Assembly (NCBI GenBank): GCA_017591395.1
Contig: WEDG01000724.1
Coordinates: 124,001-188,000, forward strand
Length of the DNA: 64,000 bases
Direction of reading: 5' to 3'
From: Schistocephalus solidus
Lineage: Eukaryota > Platyhelminthes > Cestoda > Diphyllobothriidea > Diphyllobothriidae
The notes beneath the pieces were generated by a model that saw only the letters and a program-made list of their open reading frames with translations, did no database searches and had not been told where the DNA came from. The translations under genes were made by a program, and so were the position numbers. Position 1 is the stretch's first letter. Every line of letters starts with the position of its first letter. Positions 45,622 to 55,065 of this stretch are shown here, in pieces.

Positions 45622-46130
45622 GGCAAAGACGTTATACCGTACTTCCAACATGACAGTTCGACCGTCGATTTCGACGAGGTCCACCGTATGCTCCACACCA
45701 GGTGGTGCAGGGACGGTGACTTGCGCGTGAATTAGTTTTAAGTGATAGTAGCCTTGCGCTGCAGCTACTGCGACTTCTCTCCTCCTCCCCCACCTGAGCC
45801 CGGTGTCAAGACAGAGTCAAGAAGACCGGAGATGGGAGAGGGCGCAGGTGGCTGGCGCGGCCGGAGCCGCCCCTGGGCGTGCCACCACACCTGGCTCGGA
45901 TTCCACGGAGTGAGAGTGCCATAAAGGTCACATTAAGAAGGAGCCATTGCAACCTGACTCTCAATCCGCCAGTCAGCCACTCCACACAAAACACACATTG
46001 GGCTGACCACGCGGTCCGAGTTATCCCGTCAGTTGGCAACCTTCCAAGCCACGGCTTTTAGCGCACCGTGATAGTTTCAAGCGCGTCAGATTGTTTATAG
46101 TGAGGAATATGCACTGAGCTGTCGACCTCA
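45622..46130 (-). repeat. Composite repeat C plus module D
   Basis: It runs from gacgttataccgtacttcc and the cagttcgaccgtcg end through repeat C (catgagcc-poor, shortened middle) to gccgcccctgggcgtgcc. It then enters module D: gagtgccataaaggtcac, cactccacacaaaacac, ccgtcagttggcaacc, ccaagccacggc. The minus-strand LINE 3' end follows after a short spacer. Confidence 0.8.
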
Positions 46131-46499
46131 CTCTCTCCCCCACCCCCACAGTCAGACCACTGTCCGAGCCGGTCAGTTGCCTGATGTGGGAGTGGGCGCA
46201 TTGGCTGACGGATCGGCGTACCCGTCTTCGCGCGCCACAGCACGACCTGGCCCCCATAAAGCACACACCAGGATTCACAAACTCAGGGGATATGGAGCAG
46301 CCATTGCCGTCTGACTCCCAGTACACTGGTCGGCCACTCGACACACACAGCATATACACTGAGCCGACGGCGTGGTCTGGTGGAAGCGTCAGATTGGCAG
46401 ATCTTCCCAGCCACGGTTTCTAGGAAACCGTGATGTACTCCTGGTAAATGGTGATTGTGAGGGTGTAGTCGATGTATTGGTGTAGGTAGTGTGTGCTGA

Positions 46500-47457
46500 T
46501 AGCTTAGCCTCCGGTGGTTTACCGGAGGTTGTCAGGAGGTGCATGTGTCCTAAGAGGCCCATGCGGTGTGTAAAATGTGCGGGAGCAAGGAGGTCAGTGA
46601 AGGCGGGCGCGTCGACTGTATGTCGGAGCCCCAGGCACTGGTTCACCAGCCTCCGTGCGATGGATTCGCAGGTGACCGACCAGGCCGATGCGTGAGTTGA
46701 AGTTGCGGGCGCAGTGTGGGCAGGAGAAATCGGTAGAGGCTGGGGCGATGTCATTCATGGTAGTGGGGGTGGCGGTTGCGCTAAGAATGGCAGGAGCGGA
46801 GGGTGTGAATGGTGTATCGGTGTTGTCGGCATTGTGGTGAATTCCGCTGTCATGGATGCGCATGTGACCGAATAGGCCCATGCGATGAGTGAATGCGCGA
46901 GTACAGTGAGGGCAGTGGAGGCGACGATCTCTGCTGTGTGATGGTGTTCCAGGCACTGGCTCACCGGTCTCTGTACGATGTATTCGCAAGTGACCGACCA
47001 GGCCGATGCGTGAGGTGAATGTGCGGTCGCATTGAGTACAGCTTAGGAGAGATTCCCCATCGCTGATGGTGGTTGTGGTGGTAGTAGTGAAGGCGAAGGC
47101 AATGGTGGTTGCGGTGGTGGGGGTAACAGGCGATGAGTAGATGGATGTGGTCTCTATGATGGTGGGAGTAATGGAATTGATGTCAGGAGTGAGGGTGGGG
47201 GAGTCAGAATGAGGGTTGGCAGAATTTGACGTAGAAATTGGAATTGTGGGATTGTTGGTGCATTGCGTCCGAAGATGTCCGACCAGGCCGATTCGCGCGC
47301 GGAAGATGCGTTGACAGCGCGGGCATGTTGGCAGGGCCTGGGCATTGGCGGTGTTGGTGCGGGGCGCTGGTGACTTTCGTGCCGCTCTTTTATCTTGGCG
47401 GCGGCGATCCGGTTGGCCTCGTAGATTGCCGAACCAGTCTTCACTGATCTTCTCCAT
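46500..47457 (-). pseudogene. LINE C-terminal C2H2 zinc-finger array
   Basis: An open stretch of 287 codons (46,594-47,457) has fingers at residues 45-66 (C-x2-C-x12-H-x4-C), 140-160, 182-202 and 246-266 (each C-x2-C-x12-H-x3-H). A fifth (FTHRMGLLGHM) lies after a frameshift at about 46,510-46,590. All share an R-[IM]-G-L-x-G-H core, so they arose by internal duplication. Linkers are rich in Thr, Pro and Ser. LINE ORFs often end in a CCHC knuckle that binds template RNA; a chain of C2H2 fingers is unusual, and a nucleic-acid-binding role is inferred. The preceding frame carries the thumb and the first finger's upstream sequence. Confidence 0.85.
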
Positions 47458-47463
47458 GCCGGT

Positions 47464-49036
47464 CTATCCTGGGCGAGGTCTTCCCAGGTCGCCGAGTTGA
47501 TTTGCAGTTGCTTCAGCGATTTCTTCAAAGTGTCCTTGTAGCGTCGTTTTTTTGACCCCCCGCCGACGAGAACCCGTAGCGACATCTCCGTAGAAAAGTC
47601 GGTTGGGTAGTCGCTCGTCGTCCATTCTTACCAAGTGGCCGCTCCATCGCAGCTGCACTTGCCTCAGCATGGCATGGATGCTGAGGATTCCGGTCCGCTC
47701 CAGGACTTCCGTGTCCGGTATCCTGTCTTGCCATCTCACCTTCAGTATTCTGCGGAGGCAGCTGAGATGAAAGTGATTCAGCTTCCTGGCTTGGTTTGAG
47801 TAGACGGTCCAGGTTTCCGCCCGTAAAGGAGTGTCGACAAGACGACGGCCTTGTACATCTTCAGTTTGGTGTTCAGGTGAATACCGTGGCGATTCCACAC
47901 GGAGGCCTGCAGCCGGCCGAAGGCCTGACTAGCTTTTGGAAATCCGTTGGGCAACCCTCGTCATCGATTCTCGTGTTGCGCGAAATCGTGCTTCCTAGAT
48001 AAGCGAAGGTCTCCACGTTTTTGAGTTGAGCACCGTTGACATTGATTCGAGGAGCATTGTATTCCGCGCTGGGTGGCGGCTGGTGCATGACAACCGTTTT
48101 GGCTGTACTGATTGTTAATCCAAAATCGGCGCAGCCTTCGGCGAAGAGGTCCATGCTCCTTTGCATGTCCTCCTCCGTCACGGTGTTAAGGGCGCAGTCG
48201 TCCGCGAAGAGCAAGTCATGGACTGTAGTCGTAGACACGCGCGTTGGAGCCTGCATACGCCGACTGTTGAGAAGGCGCCCGTCAGTTCTGTAGGCGATGC
48301 GAATACCAGGCTGCTCATCACGGTAGGCGTCCATCAGCATAGCCGAGAACATGAGACTGAAGAGGGTGGGGGCCAGTACGCAGCCCTGCTTTACTCCGCT
48401 GGTCACTGCGAATGCTTCGGATACCGTCCCGTTGTCAGTGACGCGCGCCGTCATCCCGTCATGAAGCTGACGCACCATGTGCGTGAACCGCTCAGGACAA
48501 CAAAATTTCTGCATGACTTTCCACAGTCCGTCACGATGCACCGTGTCAAAGGCTTTCGTTAGATCCACGAAGGTAGTGTATAGGTGAGTTCGCATCTCCT
48601 GACACTTCTCTTGTAGCTGGCGGGCGGCAAAGATCATATCGGTTGTTCCGCGGTGTCGGCGGAAGCCACATTGGCTTTCCGGGAGCAGGCCCTGCTCTAG
48701 ATGACCGTTAAGACGATTGAGAAGGATACGGGCGAATATCTTCCCAGCGATGTTGAGCAACGAGATGCCTCTGTGATTATCACAGAGTGGCCGGTTCCCC
48801 TTCCGTTTGTAGAGATGGACGATGGTCGCGTCTTTGAAATCCTGAGGAACTTGTCCTTGGCGCCACACCTCCTGGAAGAGTGTTGTGAGTTCTGCCATCA
48901 GCCGGGGCCCACCGTGCTTGTAGACTTCCGGTGGGATTGCGTCGGATCCCGGTGCTTTACCGCTGGAAATATGCTGCACGGCCCGGATGGTTTCTGTTAG
49001 GGAAGGCGGCAGATCCAGGTCATTGTTCGTGTCCAC
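47464..49036 (-). pseudogene. LINE reverse transcriptase and thumb
   Basis: A 387-codon frame (47,873-49,036) contains KAPGSDAIPPEVYKHGG, FKDATIVHLYKRKGNR, NHRGISLLNIAGKIFARIL, CGFRRHRGTTDMIF, TFVDLTKAFDTVHRDGLWK (first catalytic Asp), SGVKQGCVLAPTLFSLMF and LLFADDCALNTV (FADD at 48,197-48,208, both catalytic Asp kept). After a frameshift near 47,950 the thumb continues ([31 protein letters not shown]) to 47,464. The reaction is target-primed reverse transcription of the element RNA. All seven core motifs are recognisable, so only frameshifts disable it. The clade is uncertain. Confidence 0.9.
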
Positions 49037-49137
49037 TTGAGGGAGCCGGTTAATGGCAGCATCGGAGATGGCTGATGAGCAATTAAGGACACTTCTGAAG
49101 TGCTCGGCCCAGCGCTTCAGAATTTGCGATTTTTCTG

Positions 49138-49620
49138 TCAGCAGTGTTGTCCCATCAGAGCTGAGCAGCGGTGCGGACCCCTTGATACACGGGCCGTAGA
49201 TGGCCTTGATGGCTTTGAAAAAGTGTTTTTCATTTCATTGCGGTCCGCATACCCCTGGATTTCTTCAGCCTTTCGGATCATCCAGGCATCCTGCATCTCC
49301 CGCAGCCGTTGTTGTACAAGGCGCCGGCATCTGAAAAAGGCTGCTTTGGTGGCGTCAGTCCGAAGGTCCATGTAGGCTTTGTGTAGTCTATTCTTGCTTG
49401 CGAGTAAGTTGCTGATGTCGGCGTCATTGTCGTCAAACCAGTCCTGGTGTCGACGGTGTGCGCGTCCGAGCACATCGAGGGCGGTGGACTGGATGACATT
49501 TCGCAGTTGACACCATCGTGTCTCCACGGTATCGTTATCATCTGGAGCATGCAGGTCCTCCAGTTTCTCGGTTATTTGGTTGCTGAAATCAAAACAGTGA
49601 GCAGGCAAATTTAATAAAAA
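49138..49620 (-). pseudogene. LINE linker between endonuclease and reverse transcriptase
   Basis: A 156-codon frame, charged and helical, contains DNDTVETRWCQLRN, QDWFDDNDADISNLLASKN, KAYMDLRTDATKAAFF and LREMQDAWMIRKAEEIQGY. The same linker is found at 58,680-59,030. It has no enzymatic motif. It ends in a frameshift before the reverse transcriptase. Confidence 0.85.
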
Positions 49621-49624
49621 GAGT

Positions 49625-50520
49625 ATTTAACTTACATGGCGGCTCTACCTTGGGGTCTTCGTCGGGTTGCAGTCGGAGCCTCATCTGGGAGATGACGAGG
49701 CGGTGATCTGTCCAACCATCGGCATCGCGGATCGCCTTGGTTACCAGCACGTCCCGTCGATCTCACCTCCGGACGAGAACATAGTCCAGCAGATGCCAGC
49801 CCCGCGACCGAGGGTGCATTCGACGTGGCCTTCTCCCGCGTCGGAAGGCGGAAGAAGGTGTTGGACAGCAGGAGATCGGTGTTCCGCACACGTGCGCAGA
49901 AGAAGGAGGCCGTTAGCGTTGCAGCTACCCAGACCGTGGGGACCCAGCACTCCTGCCAGGCGGCGTGGTCCGTCCCGACGCGGGCATTGAAGTCACCAAG
50001 GACAATTAACTTGTCCTCTTTCGGCACAGTCGCCAGCAAGGCGTGCAGGTTCTCGTAGAATTTGTCCTTCACCGCATCAGAACTCGTCTTTGGGGAGCGT
50101 AGGCGCTGATGATGGTGGCGAACTTGTCTCCCCGAAGAGGCAGGCGGAGGCTCATCAGGCGATCATTGATACCCTGCGGCAGACAGGGCAGACGTCCCAC
50201 GATGTCGTTACGGATGGCAAAGGCAACACCAGCGTCGCGTCGCTCTGCTTTTGGCCGGCCGCTCCAGAAGAAGGTGTAGCTGGCCCCCACCTCCTCCAGC
50301 TGACCCCTGCTCAGAGAATCGGGTCTCGCTGAGAGCAGCAATGTCCACCTTGTAGCGCGCCAGTTCCCGAGCGACTAGCGCCGTCCTCCGTTCCGGCCGG
50401 TTGCTCCTAGGATTGTCTAAAAGGGAACGAATATTCCAGGCTGCTAGTGTGAGTGGACTCACCCGAGCAACCTGGAGAGTATGGCGAGGGGATGAGGACG
50501 GGGGTATTGTTGTTTGTTTG
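49625..50520 (-). pseudogene. LINE apurinic-like endonuclease
   Basis: Three frames carry the domain: LAAWNIRSLLDNPRSNRPER and [14 protein letters not shown] (Asn and catalytic Glu, about 50,312-50,470); [12 protein letters not shown] and [18 protein letters not shown] (50,120-50,250); [16 protein letters not shown] (Asp/Asn at about 49,978-50,004); and [16 protein letters not shown] (Asp/His near 49,690-49,718). These are the conserved residues of the exonuclease III-like endonuclease that nicks the target. It contains at least three frameshifts. Confidence 0.88.
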
Positions 50521-50910
50521 AGTTTTACGACCGCGTAGTTTGCGATCTGCGAGCCGCGGCCGGCTGCAGAAGACGTGAGAACCAGCATTTTTTTAGGGCA
50601 CATTTTCAGCCCCTTCCTCCGCGAGGAGGCAAGCAGTGCTATCCCTAAATAGGGCTGCTCGGACATCCCAGACGGCTGCCGAACTCCACTATGGGTCACG
50701 GTTTTGGTTTAGTGTAAGAACGACCCGAGTTAGTTTGGGCTGCCTACGGGGTTGCTGTCGCCCCCACCGTAGGACTTTTTGAGAGGGGGAGAGATGGGAA
50801 GTTCGGGAGTCAGACATACCGGGTGTGGAGGCACACACAACACCGGAGACCCTCACCTGGTTTAGCCCGCCGGTCGTGACGGTTGCCCGGGGTGTGGTAC
50901 TCGCTAAAAG

Positions 50911-50982
50911 CCCAGACACGTGTTTCGCCGATGTTTCTGTTGCTGCGTGACATAGCAACGAGGGGTTCGGCTCCTCAGTGGG
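50911..50982 (-). ncRNA. Hammerhead ribozyme at LINE 5' leader
   Basis: On the minus strand: stem I CCCA (50,979-50,982) with UGGG (50,911-50,914), core CUGAGGA (50,972-50,978; CUGANGA), stem II GCCGA (50,967-50,971) with UCGGC (50,927-50,931) and the G-C pair next to the core, GAAA (50,923-50,926), self-complementary stem III ACAC/GUGU, and GUC, with cleavage predicted between 50,915 and 50,914. Stem II carries an extra inner hairpin. Every invariant core position is present. Downstream of the cut begins the LINE leader. Confidence 0.85.
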
Positions 50983-51250
50983 TCCCCCAGCGTTCTCTAT
51001 GCGGTTTCTGATATATATAAGATTCATACTACTTGTAGTACTACTTGTTTGTAGAATGGGCATTACGTGGTTATTCCACAGTGGTTGATTGTCTTCGACC
51101 CAAATGTTCATTGAAATTTAGGGTCTGACCCTTAAAAGTCATGTCCGAATCACCTGACTCCATATACTGCACTTAATAATTTCAGAAATTATTTACCCGA
51201 TTATTCTCTGGAGTCCATATACTAGAAACCGCATAGAGAACGCTGGGGAC

Positions 51251-51322
51251 CCCACTGAGGAGCCGAACCCCTCGTTGCTGTGTCACACAGCAGCAGAAAC
51301 ATCGGCGAAACACGTGTCTGGG
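51251..51322 (+). ncRNA. Hammerhead ribozyme, inverted twin
   Basis: Stem I is CCCA (51,251-51,254) with UGGG (51,319-51,322). The core CUGAGGA is at 51,255-51,261, stem II GCCGA/UCGGC at 51,262-51,266 and 51,302-51,306, GAAA at 51,307-51,310, then CACGUGUC with cleavage predicted after 51,318. The inner hairpin in stem II (51,274-51,294) has nine pairs and a UCA loop. It is the inverted partner of the motif at 50.9 kb; one difference changes a U-A pair to U-G and keeps the pairing. Confidence 0.85.
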
Positions 51323-51427
51323 CTTTTAGCTAGTATCTATGTCGGAAGTACGGTATAACGTCTTTGTCATATATATAAGAAAGTAGGCACCCCAAGAAAT
51401 AAAGTTGAAGTTGAATACGTTATATGG

Positions 51428-53134
51428 GAAAAGCAGCTTTATTGCGTAAATTTTCAACACCGGTTCTCCGGGTCGTCGTCAGACGCAGTCGGGGAGCAAA
51501 TGTGACAAAAACAGTTAACATCGTAATTGCGCGAAAAATTCGATACTGGCGTGAACATTGGCGCCATTGAGCGGCCGCCGTGTGTATCAGCCTATCCTGA
51601 TTGGTTCTCGTTTCTTCCACTTCTCCTTGAGATTTCTGTTCACCGCATCCAACTCGATGTGTCTGTTGATACATGACTGATCGCCTCAAGGAACTCTCGA
51701 CCTTTCTTGAAGGGACAGGCGGTGACAATCCAAGATTTTTATCCCAAGCGAAGTTGTGCCCGGTGTCTAGGGTATGCATAGCTACTTGGGACAGATGGTC
51801 CCGCCTCTTTACTGCTAACTGATGTTCATAGATGCGTGTAGAGGCGGATTTTCCTGTCTGACCACAATACACGGCATCACATGCTTCACTCGGGATCTGG
51901 TAGATGACTTCTTTCTTGTCGAACTAGTTGATTCTATCCTTAGGGTGGATAAGCTGGGTACGCAAAATAGCTGTCGGTTTGTGCGCCACATGAATTTGGG
52001 TGCTTCCTTAGGTGTCTTTCGACGAGTTCAGACACATTTATAATGAAAGGAAAGGTTCGCCATGCATTTATTTTTGGCACCTGGTTAGAGCTACTTGTTT
52101 CCTTTTCTTTCGACTTCTGTCCTCTCAAGCATCGGCGTACAAAATCCTTAGGATACGCGTTCTGCGAAAATAGTTCACACAAGTAATTCAGTTCAAAGTG
52201 AAAGCCTTCATCGTCGGTGCAATGCGTTTTTGCTCGACTGAGTAGACTATTGTCAGCACTCCGCTTGTGAGCGATAGGCTGATTGCTCTCATAAGGCAGA
52301 ATAACTTCGGCATAAGTTTCCTTTTCGATAAACCGATGTGCGTAGTGTTCCGTCGGTATTTCATTGTACGAGAAAATCCAGGAATGCGAGTTAATTGTCA
52401 ACTTCCTTTTCAAGTGTGAATTGGATTCCCGGGATTGTTGAGTTTATGGTGTTATGGAGCATTTTCAGTTGGTCATTTTTTAACGACAACAAATGTGTCG
52501 TCTACATAACGCAGCCATAATTTAGGATAAACTAACAAAAGAGCCGTAGCCTCGAGTTTCTGCATTGCGATTTCGGCGAGAAAACCAGAGATGGGTTACC
52601 GCATTGGAGCTCCTTTCAGTTGCTTATAGCATTTTCGGTCGAATGAAAAGTTAGTTTCTAAACATAAATCCATGAGCTCGAGTACGGCCGCTGCTGGAAC
52701 ATCCGTATCGTGGGACAACAGAAGTTCTTCTGTGTATTGTTTTGTTAGGGTAAACGGTAAAGACGTGAAGAGAGAAACGACATCGAAGGCGACCATTATT
52801 TCATCTGTTGAGATTGTGGTTCCTTTTAATATCTTTAGTAAATTCCGTTGAATTCTCAATTGAGGTTGCACAATTCTTCGTAAGCGGATGAAGCTTTTGG
52901 AAAAACCACTTGGAAATTTTTTAGTTGCGCGCACCGATAACTTACACTATAGGTCGAAGTGGAACTTCAATTTTGTGGACTTTAGGCAGTCCATACATCT
53001 TAGCGATGGTTGGTTCAGTTTGTCGCAGGGATTTAGCAATATTTTCGGACAGTTGCTTCTTCCATGTGTGACGTTTCAACACCTTATCAATAGATGAATT
53101 CTGTATCTTTGTAGGGTCCACAGAGAGTGGTTCG
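51428..53134 (-). mobile_element. PLE copy 2 (downstream member of a head-to-tail pair)
   Basis: On the minus strand, from 53,134: N-terminal part with IAKMYGLPKVHK and LRPIV (first polymerase motif); a frameshift; VAFDVVSLFTSLPF and LELMDLCLETNF (about 52,630-52,800); QLKGAPMR and PISGFLAEIAMQKLEA; LWLRYVDDTFVVVKK (YVDD, about 52,490-52,525); connector; GIY-YIG with VYCGQTGKS near 51,830-51,870; and the hammerhead at 51,444-51,486. The order is complete for a PLE except for the extreme N-terminus. Several stops (for example after PMR and after VVVKK) disable it. Confidence 0.9.
51444..51486 (-). ncRNA. Hammerhead ribozyme at PLE 3' end
   Basis: Perfect stem I GCGU (51,483-51,486) with ACGC (51,444-51,447), core CUGACGA (51,476-51,482; CUGANGA), helix II containing CCGG-AGAA-CCGG, GAAA (51,452-51,455) and a minimal AAUU stem III. 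It is the better-preserved sister of the motif at 27.9 kb. It lies just beyond the GIY-YIG domain, as in published PLE ribozymes. Confidence 0.75.
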
Positions 53135-53859
53135 TATATATATATATATAAAGGGAGCCTGGTATCTAGAGTATGCATAGCTACTTGGGACAGTTGGTCC
53201 CGCCTCTTTTCTGCCAACTGATGTTCATAGCTGCGTGTAGAGACGGATTTTCCTGTCTGGCCACAATACACGGCATCACATGCTTCACACGGGATCTTGT
53301 AGATGACTTCTTTCTTGTCGAAATAGTTGACTCTATCCTTAGGGTGGATAAACTGGGTACGCAAAGTAGCTGTCGGTTTGTGCGCCACATGAATTCGGTG
53401 CTTCCTTAGGTGTCTTTCGACGAGTTCAGACACATTCTTAATGTAAGAAAGGGTTCGCCATGCATTTATTTTTGGCACCTGGTTAGAGGTACTTGGTTCC
53501 TTTTCTTTCGACTTCTGTCCTCTCAAGCATCGGCGTTCAAAATCCTTAGGGTACCCGTTCTGCGAAAATAATTCACACAAGTAATTCAGTTCAATGTGAT
53601 AGCCTCCATCGTCGGAGCTATGTGTTTGTGCTCGACTGAATAGACTGTTGACAGCACTCTGTTTGTGAGTGATGAGCTGATTGCTCTCATAAGGCCGAAT
53701 AACGTCGGCATAAGTTTCCTTTCGATAAACCAATGTGCGTAGTATTCCATCGGCATTTCGTTGTACAAGAACATCCAGGAATGTTAGTTCATTGTAAACT
53801 TTCTTTTCGAGTTCGAATTGGATTCCCGGAATTGTGGAGTTGATTGTTTTATGGAGCAT
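52942..53859 (-). CDS. 305-codon chimeric PLE ORF across the copy junction
   Basis: Residues 1-235 come from copy 1: the end of the polymerase palm, FLDVLVQR (28-34), the connector rich in Lys/Arg, and GIY-YIG from about 186 (VIYKI, then CEACDAVYCGQTGKS) to AMHTLDT at 233. Residues 236-242 are encoded by the (TA)n. Residues 243-305 are the N-terminal region of copy 2 (YGLPKVHK, LRPIV). It starts inside the polymerase and is probably not translated as such. It is listed because it is the longest intact PLE reading frame here and documents the junction. The GIY-YIG domain lacks its C-terminal part. Confidence 0.6.
   Translation of the reverse strand: MLHKTINSTIPGIQFELEKKVYNELTFLDVLVQRNADGILRTLVYRKETYADVIRPYESNQLITHKQSAVNSLFSRAQTHSSDDGGYHIELNYLCELFSQNGYPKDFERRCLRGQKSKEKEPSTSNQVPKINAWRTLSYIKNVSELVERHLRKHRIHVAHKPTATLRTQFIHPKDRVNYFDKKEVIYKIPCEACDAVYCGQTGKSVSTRSYEHQLAEKRRDQLSQVAMHTLDTRLPLYIYIYEPLSVDPTKIQNSSIDKVLKRHTWKKQLSENIAKSLRQTEPTIAKMYGLPKVHKIEVPLRPIV
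53135..53151. repeat. (TA)n at PLE-PLE junction
   Basis: About eight TA units sit exactly where the GIY-YIG of one PLE meets the N-terminus of the next, and are read in frame as alternating Tyr/Ile. Confidence 0.95.
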
Positions 53860-54275
53860 TTACAGTCGGTCATCTACATAGTGCAGCCATAATTTTGGAT
53901 TAACTAACGGAAGAGCCATGGCCTCGAGTTTCAGCATTGTGATTTCGGCGAGAAAACCAAAGATGGGTGACCCCATTGGAGCTCCTTTTAGTTGCTAATA
54001 GCATTTTCGGTCGAATGATAATTTAGTTTCTAAACATAGGTCCATGAGTTCGAGAACGGCCGCTGTTGGAACATCCGTATCGTCGGACATCAGAAGTTCC
54101 TCTGTGTATTGTTGTGCTAAAGCTAAAGGTATGGACGTGAAGAGGGAAACGACATCGTAGAGACCATTATTTCATCTGTGGAGATTGTGGTTCCTTTTAA
54201 TATCTAAAGAAACTCCCATGAATTCTCAATTGAGGTTTCAAAATTCTTCGTAAGCTGATGAAGCTATTGGAATAA
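53152..54275 (-). mobile_element. PLE copy 1, truncated at both ends
   Basis: On the minus strand it begins in the polymerase palm near 54,275, with MVSTMSF-like remnants in broken frames, a YVDD box (LHYVDDRL) at about 53,870-53,895, then an open stretch with LTFLDVLVQR, the connector and GIY-YIG, and ends within the domain (AMHTLDT) at the (TA)n. The N-terminus is missing and repeat C/D sequence abuts it. Confidence 0.88.
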
Positions 54276-54279
54276 CTGA

Positions 54280-54655
54280 CGGGAAAACTCGGACCGCGTG
54301 GTCAGCCCAATGTGTGTGTTGTTTGTAGAAGCTGGCTGGCAGACTGAGAGTCAGGCCGTAATGGCTTTTTCTTAATGTGGCCTTTATGGCACTCCCACTC
54401 CGTGGGATCCGAGCCAGGTGTGTTGGTATGCCCAGGGGTGGCCCCGGCCACGCCAGCCACCTGCGCCCTCTCACAGCTCCGGCCATTTTGACTCTGTCAT
54501 GACACCGGGCTCAGGTGGGGAGGAGAGAGTGCGGTAGATGCAGCGCAAGTCAAATAGAACTTAACACTAATCCACGTGCAAGTCACTTTCCCTGCACCAC
54601 GCTTCCGTGGAGCATACAGTAGAGATGGTCAGACTACAATCGTCGAACGGTATTT
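54280..54655 (+). repeat. Composite D-C repeat
   Basis: Module D (gaccgcgtggtcagccc, gagagtcaggccgtaatgg, ctttatggcactcccactcc) is followed by repeat C (accgggctcaggtggg, agtgcggtagatgcagcg, gagcatacagtagagatgg), matching 45,650-46,020 in the reverse orientation. Confidence 0.82.
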
Positions 54656-54688
54656 TGTGTGTATGTGTGTGTGTGTGTGTGTGTGTGT
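54656..54688. repeat. (GT)n microsatellite
   Basis: About 15 GT units with one interruption, between two repeat C units, in the same position as the (AC)n at 28,383. Confidence 0.95.
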
Positions 54689-55065
54689 CTGGCCACGTGG
54701 TAGATGCGTTGGACCAACACGGGGGCCACATCAGGGCACGGCATGCGTTATTCGGGTTGCGCTCCCATAACAAATGCCGAACATGGAGGTGTGGTGGCAC
54801 GCCTAGGGGCGGCTTGGACTTAAGGGACCCAGCCGCGCCAGCCACCTACGTCCTCTCCCGCCTCCGGTCTTCTTGACTCTGTCTTGACACCGGGCTCAGG
54901 TGGGGGAGGAGGAGAGAGTGCGGTAGATGCAGCGCAAGTCTACTATCACTTTAAACTAAATCACGCGCAAGTCACCGTCCCTGCTCCACTTACCCATGGA
55001 GCATACGGTGGACATCATCGGACTACGACGGTCGAACTGTCGTGTCTGGCCCCTGGGGTGTAGAA
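54689..55065 (+). repeat. Repeat C, full unit
   Basis: It runs from ggccacgtggtagatgcg to gactacgacggtcgaactg in the canonical order, close to the unit at 6,940-7,315 and the inverse of those at 28 kb. Confidence 0.9.

Larger units (their letters stand above)
46160..50914 (-). mobile_element. LINE (AP-endonuclease type), fullest copy
   Basis: Reading on the minus strand: a leader just after the hammerhead at 50,911-50,982, AP endonuclease, a linker, reverse transcriptase with FADD, the thumb/C-terminal region, a C2H2 finger array, then a 3' UTR to about 46,160 that is shared with the copy ending at 59,673. The length of about 4.75 kb fits a single-ORF LINE. There is no poly-A tail and I could not find clear target-site duplications. 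At least six frameshifts are present, so the copy cannot encode the full protein. Confidence 0.88.
50901..51330. repeat. Inverted repeat, about 110-bp arms
   Basis: Arms 50,901-51,009 and about 51,221-51,330 differ at about seven positions by eye and are separated by about 210 bp. Each arm is essentially one hammerhead plus flanks (cgcatagagaacgctgg on one side, ggcttttagc on the other). Confidence 0.9.

Noticed and set aside
47238..49000. Plus-strand frames opposite the LINE (for example 48,161-48,562)
   Set aside because: They are antisense shadows of the reverse transcriptase and finger region, whose motifs are unambiguous on the minus strand.
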